In this document: positions 45,174-53,947 of the stretch, in pieces
Numbering within the stretch: the stretch's first letter is position 1
Layout: each line of letters begins with the position of its first letter
Assembly (NCBI GenBank): GCA_028275825.1
Contig: JAPWTX010000001.1
Span: forward strand, 1-64,000
Source of the DNA: Ignisphaera sp.
Lineage (GTDB): Archaea; Thermoproteota; Thermoprotei_A; Sulfolobales; Ignisphaeraceae
Reading direction: 5' to 3'
DNA length: 64,000 bases
Notes under the pieces: generated by a model
The model's database searches: none
What the model saw: the letters and a program-made list of their open reading frames with translations, nothing else
Told to the model about the DNA's origin: nothing
Translations under genes and position numbers: made by a program

Positions 45174-45886
45174 TTAAGGTAGTAGTAGTAGGTATTGAGG
45201 GGGAAATTAACTTAGGGTTTATTATAAGGCTCTGTAAAAATTTTGATGTAGATGAGCTAGCTCTTGTAAAGCCCCAAGCAAATGTATGGTCTGAGGAGGT
45301 CAAGAGGTTTGCTGCAAATGGTGTTGATTATCTGTATAGTGGCAAGGTCAAGATCTATGATAATCTGGAAGATGCTTTGAAAAATATGGGTATTTCAGCT
45401 TGTACATCAGCCGTTATAGATGTTGATGGTGGTGACCTTCTTAGAAAAGCCGTTGAATTAGAGCGCTTTATTCAAATAGCAAAATCTTACACTGATATTG
45501 CTATAGTTTTTGGGAGAGAAAGCACAGGTCTTACTAGAGAAGAGATAGCAAAGTGCGATCTCTTAGTACATATCGCTTCAAATCCTAGTTACCCAGTTTT
45601 AAACCTTAGTCATGCTATTGCAATTGCTCTGTATGAGCTTTACAAGGAGCTTAATAAACCATCGCTTATTGAAAAAATGGATAAAGTAGATGAGGAGCTA
45701 CTAAGCGTAGCCGAGAAATACATTGTTGAATTAGCTAGAATTGTAGCAAGCGATGAAAGGCAACGTGAAATGTTTTCAATGGCATTCAAGCACCTATTGA
45801 GAAAGTCCTCGCTGTCCAGAAGTGAAACAGGTTTTTTAGTAACATTTATAAGGAGGCTGGCAAATAAATTAGCAAAGTGCGTATAG
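45170..45886 (+). CDS. trmJ: SPOUT (TrmJ-like) RNA 2'-O-methyltransferase
   Basis: Trefoil-knot methyltransferase, 238 residues. VGIEGEINLGFIIRLCKNFD (N-terminal substrate/dimer motif), IAIVFGRESTGLTREEIAKC (motif 2) and NPSYPVLNLSHAIAIALYE (motif 3, SAM knot). Archaeal TrmJ proteins modify tRNA position 32. The start is TTG 45170, overlapping the previous stop; C-terminal helical extension beyond 165. Confidence 0.87.
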   Translation: MIKVVVVGIEGEINLGFIIRLCKNFDVDELALVKPQANVWSEEVKRFAANGVDYLYSGKVKIYDNLEDALKNMGISACTSAVIDVDGGDLLRKAVELERFIQIAKSYTDIAIVFGRESTGLTREEIAKCDLLVHIASNPSYPVLNLSHAIAIALYELYKELNKPSLIEKMDKVDEELLSVAEKYIVELARIVASDERQREMFSMAFKHLLRKSSLSRSETGFLVTFIRRLANKLAKCV

Positions 45887-45896
45887 AGGTGTTTTA

Positions 45897-46403
45897 ATGC
45901 CTCAGAAACCCGCTAGATGCTATACACATCAACATAGACCCCCCTATACTAGGAGGGAATATATACATGGAATTCCGCCACCAAAAATAACAAAGTTTGT
46001 TATGGGCAATACAAAGCTTGCTACTGAAGTTGTAACAGTGCTCAGAGCCGAAGAGAGAGGTGTTATAAGGCATAACGCCCTAGAAGCTGCAAGAGTAATT
46101 ATTCATAAATTCCTGAGTACAGAAGTAGGGGAACAGAATTTTCTTTTAATAATTAAGAAGTATCCGCATCAAGTACTTAGAGAACATAAAATGATGGCTT
46201 TTGCTGGTGCAGATAGATTGCAAGAGGGTATGAGAAGGGCTTTTGGAAAACCAGTGGGTTTAGCAGCTATTGTAGAGCCGCTAGACGAAATAATTGAGGT
46301 AAGAGGTCTAACACAGCATATTGAACTTCTAAAAGAAGGATTGAGAAGAGCGGCTGCAAAGCTTCCAATTAAGTGCAGTATTGAAATAAGGAAACTCAAG
46401 TAA
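45897..46403 (+). CDS. rpl10e: 50S ribosomal protein L10e (uL16)
   Basis: MPQKPARCYTHQHRPPYTRR, YIHGIPPPKI and MMAFAGADRLQEGMRRAFGK are classic L10e/uL16 segments. 168 residues. Sits near the A/P tRNA sites. Eleven bp after trmJ, 1 bp before dph2. Confidence 0.96.
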   Translation: MPQKPARCYTHQHRPPYTRREYIHGIPPPKITKFVMGNTKLATEVVTVLRAEERGVIRHNALEAARVIIHKFLSTEVGEQNFLLIIKKYPHQVLREHKMMAFAGADRLQEGMRRAFGKPVGLAAIVEPLDEIIEVRGLTQHIELLKEGLRRAAAKLPIKCSIEIRKLK

Positions 46404-46404
46404 A

Positions 46405-47400
46405 ATGCCTATGAGTTTTTGTCATTATTACGATTTTGAAATAGAGACTATAGTTAAATTCATTAGGGAAATCAAGGCTAAGAAAATATTGCTGCAGTTA
46501 CCAGAGGGTCTTCAAATCTGTGCTTCTGAAATTATACAATTACTAAGAAACGCTTTTGGAGATTTAGAGGTGATTCTATCTCAAAATCCTTCTTTTGGTT
46601 CATGCCTGGTGGACGAATATGGTGCGATAGAGTCAGGAGCAGATGCAATAATTCACATTGGTCATATAGAGTACAAGTATTATAAACCGAAGACGCCTAC
46701 ATTATTTATTAGAGGTGCTTATCGAGGAATAGATAAAGATAAGATCACCATGTTGTTATCTCAGGTCTGTAAAGAACAACAAAACAAGGTAACAATATGT
46801 ATAGGAACAACAGCGCAACACATGGCAGAAATAGATAGCTTTGTCAAAGAATTGAGGAATTGTAGAATTGTGTACAAAGGCATTATACTTGGATGCATAC
46901 CTATCAACCCCAGTAATTGTGATAACACCATTATTATAGCTGGAGGTAAGTTCCATTGCGTTACACAAGCCCTTTATAATTTATCATTAGGTAAGCATAT
47001 AAGCACCTTATGTATAGATCCATATACGAATGATCTTTGGAATCCTGAAAAGGATGTAGAAAAAATTCTTCATGTAAGGTTATGGAAGGTTAGAGAAGCG
47101 TTTGAGGCTCGCAAATGGCTTATTATCAATGGTTTTTATGGACAGCACAGACCCTATTTAATAAATGCTTTAATTGAGAGACTTCGTAGCCTTGGTAAGG
47201 AATATGTTGTCGTTAAAGCGTTGGGAATAACTAGAGACTTGCTAGATAATATAGGTGCAGAGAGCTTTGATGTAATAGTGATTACAGCCTGTCCTCATGT
47301 AGCTTTTGAACTAGATGACTATATCAAGCCTGTTATAACAGCTGGCGAGGCTATGATGGCTCTTAGAAGGGATTTGAGTAGGTATATATATCCATGGTAG
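46405..47400 (+). CDS. dph2: Diphthamide synthase Dph2 (3-amino-3-carboxypropyl transferase)
   Basis: Non-canonical radical SAM enzyme that starts diphthamide synthesis on aEF2. KKILLQLPEGLQICASEIIQ opens the first repeat. Cluster cysteines lie in FGSCLVDEYGA, LGCIPINPSN and TACPHVAFELDDY, one per repeat. 331 residues, the size of the archaeal homodimeric enzyme. Its end overlaps the next gene by 7 bp. dph6 is also in this window (59193-59885). Confidence 0.93.
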   Translation: MPMSFCHYYDFEIETIVKFIREIKAKKILLQLPEGLQICASEIIQLLRNAFGDLEVILSQNPSFGSCLVDEYGAIESGADAIIHIGHIEYKYYKPKTPTLFIRGAYRGIDKDKITMLLSQVCKEQQNKVTICIGTTAQHMAEIDSFVKELRNCRIVYKGIILGCIPINPSNCDNTIIIAGGKFHCVTQALYNLSLGKHISTLCIDPYTNDLWNPEKDVEKILHVRLWKVREAFEARKWLIINGFYGQHRPYLINALIERLRSLGKEYVVVKALGITRDLLDNIGAESFDVIVITACPHVAFELDDYIKPVITAGEAMMALRRDLSRYIYPW

Positions 47401-48029
47401 TGAGAAGCAAGAAGGAACTTGAAGTAATGCTTAGTAATGTACCAAGGTTCCACACCCCTAGACGAGTACTTGAACAGTATGTCTGTGACAGTAGAATAGC
47501 AAGTGAAATGCTGTGGCATGCCTACATGTCTGGTGATATCGAGAATAGGGTGGTGGTAGACCTAGGATGTGGTACGGGGATTTTAGCTTATGGAGCGATA
47601 CTATTGGGAGCTACAACAGTCTTTTGTATAGATATAGACTGCAGATCTCTTGCTATAGCAAGAGATTTTCTTAAATTTCATGACAATGGCAATGTCTTTT
47701 TTGCTTGCTTAGACGCAAGGAAAACTACATTGAGGAACGTAGATACTGTGATTATGAATCCTCCATTTGGTGTTTACAAGCGCGGTATAGACATGGAGTT
47801 TCTAATTTCTGCAGTGAATTTAAAGCCACATGTTATATACACGATACATAGATATTCAGATAGATTGATTCATGTGATTGAGAGAGTGCTAAAGAAATAT
47901 AAGGAGGAATATAAAATAATACTTTTGCTTACAGATGTTATGATGATTCCCCAGATATTTGAAACACATGTAAAGAAGGTTCACAGATTTAATGTTGCAG
48001 TAGTTAAAATCGTGAAAAATATGGAGTGA
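47394..48029 (+). CDS. METTL5-like N6-adenine RNA methyltransferase
   Basis: 211 residues of the COG2263 family. VVDLGCGTGILAYGAILLGA (SAM), DIDCRSLAIA, DTVIMNPPFGVYKRGIDMEF (NPPF catalytic). It lacks a separate RNA-binding domain and is expected to methylate rRNA like eukaryotic METTL5. A C-terminal HKVHRFNVAVVKI-type tail completes the fold. Six bp before csl4. Confidence 0.85.
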   Translation: MVVRSKKELEVMLSNVPRFHTPRRVLEQYVCDSRIASEMLWHAYMSGDIENRVVVDLGCGTGILAYGAILLGATTVFCIDIDCRSLAIARDFLKFHDNGNVFFACLDARKTTLRNVDTVIMNPPFGVYKRGIDMEFLISAVNLKPHVIYTIHRYSDRLIHVIERVLKKYKEEYKIILLLTDVMMIPQIFETHVKKVHRFNVAVVKIVKNME

Positions 48030-48035
48030 AGATAT

Positions 48036-48587
48036 ATGCAACAGGCTATTGTAACTCCTGGCGATAAACTATGTGTTGAGGAAGAATTCATGCCATATAC
48101 AGGAGCTTATGTGGAGAATGGTATCATTAGATCCCTTATAGTGGGTAGACCTGTTTACGATATAATTAACAGAAAGGTGTATGTAAAACCTGCAAGAAAT
48201 GTTCGAGTGCCAAGGAATGGAGATATATTGCTTGGTGTTGTAGAGCAGATGCGAGATGAAATAGCCATGATTAGATTCATCGGTTATGATATTAATAAAC
48301 CCTTGAAGCATGAATTTAGAGGAGTGCTTCACATATCTCAGGCAGCAGAAACTAGAATTCAAAGTCTTTATGACGTTATAAGGCTTAGCGATGTTGTGAG
48401 AGTTAGGGTGCTCAATAACTATATACCCTTTGTAGTTACAATGAAGGATGCCAGACTTGGTGTTATTGCCGCGTATTGCTCTAGATGTGGAGCACCTCTT
48501 GTTAAAGAAAAAGATGTGTTGAAATGCAGGGTTTGTGGCAATACAGAAATGAGGAAGTTGGCTCCTGACTACATTTTCCTATTCTAG
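48036..48587 (+). CDS. csl4: Exosome subunit Csl4
   Basis: Cap protein of the archaeal RNA exosome. The N-terminal domain (MQQAIVTPGDKLCVEEEFMP), the S1 domain in the middle (GDILLGVVEQMRDEIAMIRF, FRGVLHISQAAETR), and a C-terminal zinc ribbon (CSRCGAPLVKEKDVLKCRVC) occur in order. 183 residues. Binds RNA and recruits DnaG to the exosome. Confidence 0.93.
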   Translation: MQQAIVTPGDKLCVEEEFMPYTGAYVENGIIRSLIVGRPVYDIINRKVYVKPARNVRVPRNGDILLGVVEQMRDEIAMIRFIGYDINKPLKHEFRGVLHISQAAETRIQSLYDVIRLSDVVRVRVLNNYIPFVVTMKDARLGVIAAYCSRCGAPLVKEKDVLKCRVCGNTEMRKLAPDYIFLF

Positions 48588-48609
48588 GTAAAGGTAGAAG
48601 TGATGTAAA

Positions 48610-49215
48610 TTGGGAGAGGTTTTTATAGAGAGGAGCTTTACATATTCATGTCCTTCAAAACATTTTTGTGTTGAGCTTTTGGAAAAGTTAGATGAAGAGC
48701 TGCAGTTAGAAACAGAGCTCTATGCAGAGTTGAAACAAGATAAGATAATCTTTAGAGTTTTTGGATTAGAATCCTCTGTTGAAACAACGATAAATAGAAT
48801 AAAAAACTACATAATGCAATTCTCAAAGATGAAGGCACTTAATCCAAAGCAAGGATTATCAGCTGAGCAACTAGCTAAACTTATGCGTAAAGCAATACCA
48901 CTAGATGTGCTAGCAGAGGTTCTCAAAAAACAGGGCATAACAGGGGTAATTGTGAGAAAAAACATTATCTATGCAGACACAGACTTGGAAACAATACAAG
49001 CATACTCACAACTAATAGCAAAAGCAGCTGATAAAATAGCTAATCTAAAGTATTCACATAATCTTAAAAAGGTTATTATGGCTGCAACAATATTGTACAA
49101 TGTTGATGTACATGAAGCTCTTGAGATGTTAAGAGAATGTAACGTATTAAATGAAAGTGAAGAACTTACAGTTCCTTGGCAAAACTCGCTAGAATGCTTT
49201 GAAGAAAGAGTGTAA
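48610..49215 (+). CDS. DUF2067 family protein
   Basis: 201 residues, archaeal family of unknown function found next to csl4. Helical C-terminus; central region with GLSAEQLAKLMRKAIPLDVL and ITGVIVRKNIIYADTDLETI. TTG start at 48610. Likely RNA-related by its neighbours, but this is only context. Confidence 0.75.
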   Translation: MGEVFIERSFTYSCPSKHFCVELLEKLDEELQLETELYAELKQDKIIFRVFGLESSVETTINRIKNYIMQFSKMKALNPKQGLSAEQLAKLMRKAIPLDVLAEVLKKQGITGVIVRKNIIYADTDLETIQAYSQLIAKAADKIANLKYSHNLKKVIMAATILYNVDVHEALEMLRECNVLNESEELTVPWQNSLECFEERV

Positions 49216-49420
49216 TACACTAAGTCTCTAAAATTACGGATCTCTACATTTATTCATGTTAATGGTAACATTGTATTAACGACCTGCGTATACCTTCTCC
49301 CCACTCTAAAAAGTAAAGCTTTCAGTTGTAACATTAGCTATAAAGCTAAATTTAAAATAAACCTTTAAGCAAACAACTTTTTACAGAATTTAAATTGAAA
49401 CGTATAGAGGTATTCTGAAA
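49216..49420 (+). other. Spacer before rpoL
   Basis: 205 bp between DUF2067 and rpoL, a break in an otherwise tightly packed cluster. It holds the orphan right-end-like sequence at 49293-49332, and AT-rich TTAAAATAAACC/TTTAAGC near 49350-49375 that may be the promoter of rpoL. Confidence 0.45.
49293..49332 (-). mobile_element. Solo IS200/IS605-like right end
   Basis: Minus strand: TTACAACTGAAAGCTTTACT then TTTTAGAGTGGGGAGAAGG. It shares TTACAACTGAAAGC and the T-run/TTAGRGTGGGG core with the tnpB-linked end at 14762-14800. No tnpB remnant is adjacent. It sits between two housekeeping genes. Confidence 0.5.
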
Positions 49421-49729
49421 ATGGTGATTAATGTGGAACTAAAGAAGCTTACAGACAGAGAAATAAGGTTCGTAATTTATGATGATGATAAGCACTCCTT
49501 ACCAAATTTGATAACCAAATTAGCTTTAAAGAAACCTGATGTAATATATTCAGCTTACATTCTTGAGCATCCGATGACCTCATATCCTGAGGTTGTAATA
49601 CTAACTAATGGCCTTAGAAATCCTTTAGAAGTTCTAGAAGAAGTTATAAACGAAGCCAAGAAATTGATTGAAGATTTTTCAGCTAGATTTGAAGAGGCTC
49701 TGAATCATGCAGCTAAAAAAGGAAAGTAG
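49421..49729 (+). CDS. rpoL: RNA polymerase subunit L (Rpb11)
   Basis: 102 residues; pairs with RpoD in the assembly platform. DDKHSLPNLITKLALKKPDV contains the typical H-T/SL-N-L segment (usually GEDHTLxNLL), and AYILEHPMTSYPEVVILTNG matches the middle strand pair. Long C-terminal helix VLEEVINEAKKLIEDF. Its end overlaps the next (frameshifted) gene by 23 bp. Confidence 0.9.
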   Translation: MVINVELKKLTDREIRFVIYDDDKHSLPNLITKLALKKPDVIYSAYILEHPMTSYPEVVILTNGLRNPLEVLEEVINEAKKLIEDFSARFEEALNHAAKKGK

Positions 49730-50044
49730 GATATTAATTGTAGATAGAATTAATAATGTAGTTGTAGGCGTGGTGTTGAGGGGAATTGTAGGTATAGAAG
49801 ATATTGTTGTGTTTCGTGATTGTAATCATTTAATAAATTTTTAAAGAATAGACAAGGCATAGCAGGCGAGATAAATTATATTGTTATAGAGAATGAGGAC
49901 ACTTGCAATTTAAAGAAATATTTTGAAAAGGTTTTAATACAATCCGATTTAGTTAATGATGTTGAAATGACAAGAACCATAAAAAATGCTATTGAATTTC
50001 TAAATATAGTTAAGCTAAGGCTTTTAAGATTACAATCTAAATAG
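49707..50044 (+). pseudogene. Unknown gene downstream of rpoL, interrupted at a T-run
   Basis: ATG 49707 (inside the end of rpoL) gives MQLKKESRILIVDRINNVVV and GVVLRGIVGIEDIVVFRDCN, then stops at TAA just after a TTTTT run near 49840. The +1/-1 frame continues LKNRQGIAGEINYIVIENED to RTIKNAIEFLNIVKLRLLRL and a TAG at 50042. The joined product would be about 112 residues. The lesion may be a real mutation, a sequencing error in the homopolymer, or programmed slippage. Family not recognised. Confidence 0.6.
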
Positions 50045-50112
50045 CATATGTAGGAGATGATTAGGGTTTTAAGACCTGATAAATTGATGAAAAACCCACG
50101 CAATGATCCCCT

Positions 50113-51561
50113 TCATCTAATACTACTCAAAATCTCCTGAATAATCTCTTTAGTTATTTGTGGATCGGCTTTGCCCCCTGTTTTCTTCATGACGAGACCG
50201 ATTAGATAATTGATGGCTTTTGGATTGCTCAATGCATCTTGAACTGCTTTCGGATGCTCTTTCATAACTTCTTCAACAATCTTATGTAAGTAGCTTTTGT
50301 CAATTATTTTTACATATCCTGAAGCAGCAACATAACTCTCTACATCAATACCATCCTTAATAATTTGAGGAAGAATCTCTTTAACCATTTTCACAGACAA
50401 GATACCTTCATCCCATAACTTCAAAAGCTTTACAATATGTAATGGGGTTGCTTTGAAATTTTCGGGTGACAAGTTATATTCGTTTATCCATCTCAAAAAA
50501 TCTGTTATGAGTAGATCAGCTAGCTTTTTGTAATTACTATAAATTTTGGCAGCATCTTCAAAGAAATCTGCGAGCCATTTATTTAATACCAGTACTGACG
50601 CTCTATATTCATCTAAACCATATTGCATCGTAAATCTAGCAATCCTATTGTCAGGGAGTTCAGGTAATGCAGAGGAAATTCTTTCTATAAGACTCTTATC
50701 CAATTTCATGGGCGGTAAATCAGGGTCAGGAAAGTATCTATAGTCCTCTTCATATTCCTTCGACCTTAGCGAAACTGTTACACCTTTACTAGGGTTCCAA
50801 TGTCTAGTCTCTCTCTCTACTTTTCCTCCTTGCTCAATGATTTTCTTCTGTCTTATTATTTCATATGTTAGTGCTTTTTCAACATCTTTTACTGAACCTA
50901 TGTTTTTAATTTCTACTCTACCAAAACCTTCAAAAGAAATATTTGCATCAACCCTAAAGGCCCCTTCTTCCCTAGGATCGGTGACCCCTAAATACTCTAG
51001 TATTGCTATAAGCTTCTCTAAAAATGCTCTAGCTTCTTTAGGGCTTGCCATATCGGGTTCTGTAACAATTTCAAGTAATGCAATACCAGATCTATTATAA
51101 TCTATAAGGCTATAAGGGCTTATCTCAATGCTACCCACATACACTATTCTACCTGGATCCTCCTCTATATTCACTCTCCTAATTCTAATAATCTTTACTT
51201 TTCCATCTGCATAGATCTTTACATAGCCATTTCTAGCTATTGCTGTAAAGCCTGGACCTATGTATTGAGATATCTGATAATTCTTTGGCAAATCGGGATA
51301 GAAATAGTGTTTTCTAACAAATACAAGTTTATCGCTCACTTCACAATTTAAAGCCTTTGCAACAGCTATAGCATATTCCACAGCTTTTTTATTGACCACA
51401 GGTAATGTTCCTGGAAGACCTAGGCAAATTGGGCATACATAGGTGTTTGGAGGACTTTTTCTGTAGTCAGCTGGTGTAGGGCAAAACAGCTTTGATCTTA
51501 ACTTCGTTAGCTGAGTATGAACCTCTAAACCTATTAATATGTTCAAATTATTGATAAGCAC
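50113..51561 (-). CDS. gatB: Asp/Glu-tRNA amidotransferase subunit B
   Basis: GatB binds misacylated tRNA and activates it for amide transfer. GLEVHTQLTKLRSKLFCPTP near 10, CPICLGLPGTLPVVNKKAVE, FYPDLPKNYQISQYIGP and EDPGRIVYV are diagnostic; the C-terminal YqeY-like domain (GGKADPQITKEIIQEIL) completes 482 residues. Third gene of gatC-gatA-gatB, 2 bp after gatA. Confidence 0.96.
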   Translation of the reverse strand: MLINNLNILIGLEVHTQLTKLRSKLFCPTPADYRKSPPNTYVCPICLGLPGTLPVVNKKAVEYAIAVAKALNCEVSDKLVFVRKHYFYPDLPKNYQISQYIGPGFTAIARNGYVKIYADGKVKIIRIRRVNIEEDPGRIVYVGSIEISPYSLIDYNRSGIALLEIVTEPDMASPKEARAFLEKLIAILEYLGVTDPREEGAFRVDANISFEGFGRVEIKNIGSVKDVEKALTYEIIRQKKIIEQGGKVERETRHWNPSKGVTVSLRSKEYEEDYRYFPDPDLPPMKLDKSLIERISSALPELPDNRIARFTMQYGLDEYRASVLVLNKWLADFFEDAAKIYSNYKKLADLLITDFLRWINEYNLSPENFKATPLHIVKLLKLWDEGILSVKMVKEILPQIIKDGIDVESYVAASGYVKIIDKSYLHKIVEEVMKEHPKAVQDALSNPKAINYLIGLVMKKTGGKADPQITKEIIQEILSSIR

Positions 51562-51563
51562 TA

Positions 51564-53042
51564 TTAATGCACCTCAGCTACAATATTCCTAAACCTTGTT
51601 TTTTCCTCAAGTTGCATCGATAAATATAATAATACCTCCTCAGTTAACTGTCTAGACATTATCTGGACAGCTACTGGTAAACCATTGTAAAAATCTATAG
51701 GTATACTAATGGCTGGCACTCCTATGAGATTTGCTATTACGGTATTAACATCGGCAAGGTACATCCTTAATGGGTCTTCAAAAAACTCTCCAAGTTTCGG
51801 TGGAAGTATAGGCATTGTAGGACTCATTACAGCATCAACACTCTTAAATATTTTGTCAAACGTTTCTTTAAGTATCCTTCTAAACTTTAATGCTCTAATG
51901 TAGTACATATCTCTATATCCTACGCTCAGAATATATGCACCTAAAGCTATTCTCTTCTTAACTTCATAGCCAAAGCCCTTGGTTCTAACCTCTGAATATA
52001 TTTCATCCCATCCTTTATTCTCGAAAGGAATTTTTAAGCCATACCTCACACCATCAAATCTTGCCAAGTTTGAACTTGCCTCAGCCATTGCTATGATGTA
52101 ATATGCGGCAACAAGTTGTTTGCCATAGGGTAAAGAGATCGTTAGACAGTCATGATATGCGCACAGCATGTCAACAGCTTTATAAGTCTTACTCCTAATA
52201 CCCTCATCAGAGTTCTCAAAGAGTTCCTTAATTATGCCAATTCTAAGCCTAGGCTCTTTATGCGTAAGCTCTTTGAGTAGAGATACATAATCTTTGCCAT
52301 TGATGAGAAGAGAAGTTGAGTCCTTAGAGTCATGACCTGCAATTATATTGAGAAGAATGGCTAAGTCCATGGTATTTCTAGCCATAGGACCTATCTGATC
52401 CATACTACTAGCGTATGCTATAAGACCATATCTGCTAACTAAACCATATGTAGGCTTCAAGCCATATACTCCGCAAAAAGCAGCAGGATTTCTTATAGAT
52501 CCGCCAGTATCAGAACCAAGCGCTAAAGGAGCTTCGCCTGCTGAAAGTGCAGCAGCACTTCCTCCAGAAGATCCTCCAGGAACCCTAGATAAATCCCATG
52601 GATTTCGAGTAGGATAGAAAGCACTAGTCTCTGTTGTAGAGCCCATAGCAAACTCATCCATATTTGTCTTTCCTATTATTATACCCCCCTCCTTTATTAT
52701 TCTTTCAATTACTGTAGCATTATAAGGTGGAATATAGTTTTCAAGCATTCTCGAAGCACATGTAGTTCTAATGCCTTTTGTTGAGATGTTATCCTTTACA
52801 GCTATAGGAATGCCAAGTAGTTTTAATGAATCAAATTTCTCTAAACCTTCTTTTACCAGTTTTTCAACATATTTAAAAACAATATCCTTGGATATGAGCG
52901 TTATAAATGATCTTATCTTATTTTCAGTGCCATTTATAACTTTATAAACAAGCTCTAGATAATCAAAAATCTTCATAGGATCTGTCTTAAACTCTTGCAA
53001 AAGTCTGTAGACAGGCATAGAGAGGTACTTGTAACTCATCAT
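51564..53042 (-). CDS. gatA: Asp/Glu-tRNA amidotransferase subunit A
   Basis: Amidase subunit of GatCAB that releases ammonia from glutamine. The catalytic Ser-cisSer-Lys triad is visible: K in GIPIAVKDNISTKGIRTTC, then PGGSSGGSAAALSAG and GSDTGGSIRNPAAFCG. 492 residues. Overlaps gatC by 1 bp. With gatB and gatC it corrects Asp-tRNA-Asn, as expected where AsnRS is absent or shared. Confidence 0.96.
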   Translation of the reverse strand: MMSYKYLSMPVYRLLQEFKTDPMKIFDYLELVYKVINGTENKIRSFITLISKDIVFKYVEKLVKEGLEKFDSLKLLGIPIAVKDNISTKGIRTTCASRMLENYIPPYNATVIERIIKEGGIIIGKTNMDEFAMGSTTETSAFYPTRNPWDLSRVPGGSSGGSAAALSAGEAPLALGSDTGGSIRNPAAFCGVYGLKPTYGLVSRYGLIAYASSMDQIGPMARNTMDLAILLNIIAGHDSKDSTSLLINGKDYVSLLKELTHKEPRLRIGIIKELFENSDEGIRSKTYKAVDMLCAYHDCLTISLPYGKQLVAAYYIIAMAEASSNLARFDGVRYGLKIPFENKGWDEIYSEVRTKGFGYEVKKRIALGAYILSVGYRDMYYIRALKFRRILKETFDKIFKSVDAVMSPTMPILPPKLGEFFEDPLRMYLADVNTVIANLIGVPAISIPIDFYNGLPVAVQIMSRQLTEEVLLYLSMQLEEKTRFRNIVAEVH

Positions 53043-53335
53043 TACTCGCCAACAGTCTTAGGTGCCTTTATATATCCATTTTCTAAAATGGCATTTTCAG
53101 ATAAGAGTTCATGACTAGAATCTACCGTATCTAATGGCTCATCATCTCTTAACGGTAATTCAATTTCTATTACATGGTATAAAGGTTCAACTCTATCTAG
53201 TTCCTCAACTTTCATCAACTCATTGAATAACTCTATTATCTTAGTTATTTCAATCCTTACTTTTTCTCTTTCACTTTCTGTGAATTTAAGAAGTGCTAGT
53301 CTTTCAAGATAATCAATGACATCACTTTCCTGCAA
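53042..53335 (-). CDS. gatC: Asp/Glu-tRNA amidotransferase subunit C
   Basis: 97 residues. DVIDYLERLALLKFTESERE, ITKIIELFNELMKVEELDRV and EPLYHVIEIELPLRDDEP match the GatC wrapping subunit. First gene of the gat operon; AT-rich TATA-like runs on the minus strand (about 53348-53375) lie just upstream, so the transcript is nearly leaderless. Confidence 0.93.
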   Translation of the reverse strand: MQESDVIDYLERLALLKFTESEREKVRIEITKIIELFNELMKVEELDRVEPLYHVIEIELPLRDDEPLDTVDSSHELLSENAILENGYIKAPKTVGE

Positions 53336-53436
53336 TATTACATCACTTTATATATTAGTTAATATTTAATTTATAATCTGCTAAACTAAAATGTTTTTTG
53401 AAGAATATGAGGAGCGTGCTTTTTTAGGTATGTAAC

Positions 53437-53880
53437 ATGAGGCCTGAGGAAGTAGTAGAGCTTTTCAAAAATGTTGTAAAAGATAGTAAGCTTGTATTTA
53501 TGGCTATTGAAGAACTACGATTACTCGGATACAATGTTGTGCACTTCATAGCAGGTGAAGATGTTGATGAACTAGTGATATATATCACATTTATGTATAG
53601 TCAATTAGATGATGAATTGACTCCTATAGCCATTGCTATAGAATTTCACAATGACCTTACTAAAAAAATGCATTTTACAACGGTCTCAGATTTTGTAAGG
53701 GATTTAAATGGCTATATTTTTGGTAGTAGCAGAAGTTCAGGTATTTTGATACCTATCTCAACAGCTGCAGATCTCGAGATCCTAGTAAACGTTTTGTTAC
53801 CAAAGTTTCTCTCTAGAATATTAGGCAAAGAAGTTAGGTTGAGTATTAACAGGTATGAACTTGAGTATATGTCTTCATGA
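53437..53880 (+). CDS. Conserved hypothetical protein
   Basis: 147 residues, acidic, with no recognised family. The N-terminal helix (EEVVELFKNVVKDSKLVFMA) is followed by strands LVIYITFMYSQLDDE and IAIAIEFHNDLTKKMHFTTV. A single gene with short flanks. The pattern suggests a small alpha-beta protein; no catalytic motif is visible. Confidence 0.6.
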   Translation: MRPEEVVELFKNVVKDSKLVFMAIEELRLLGYNVVHFIAGEDVDELVIYITFMYSQLDDELTPIAIAIEFHNDLTKKMHFTTVSDFVRDLNGYIFGSSRSSGILIPISTAADLEILVNVLLPKFLSRILGKEVRLSINRYELEYMSS

Positions 53881-53947
53881 ATTAGTTAATATAGTCTTTT
53901 AAAGTTTTTCAAAATAGTTTTATTCCTCTGTAAATCACATAGTTTAA

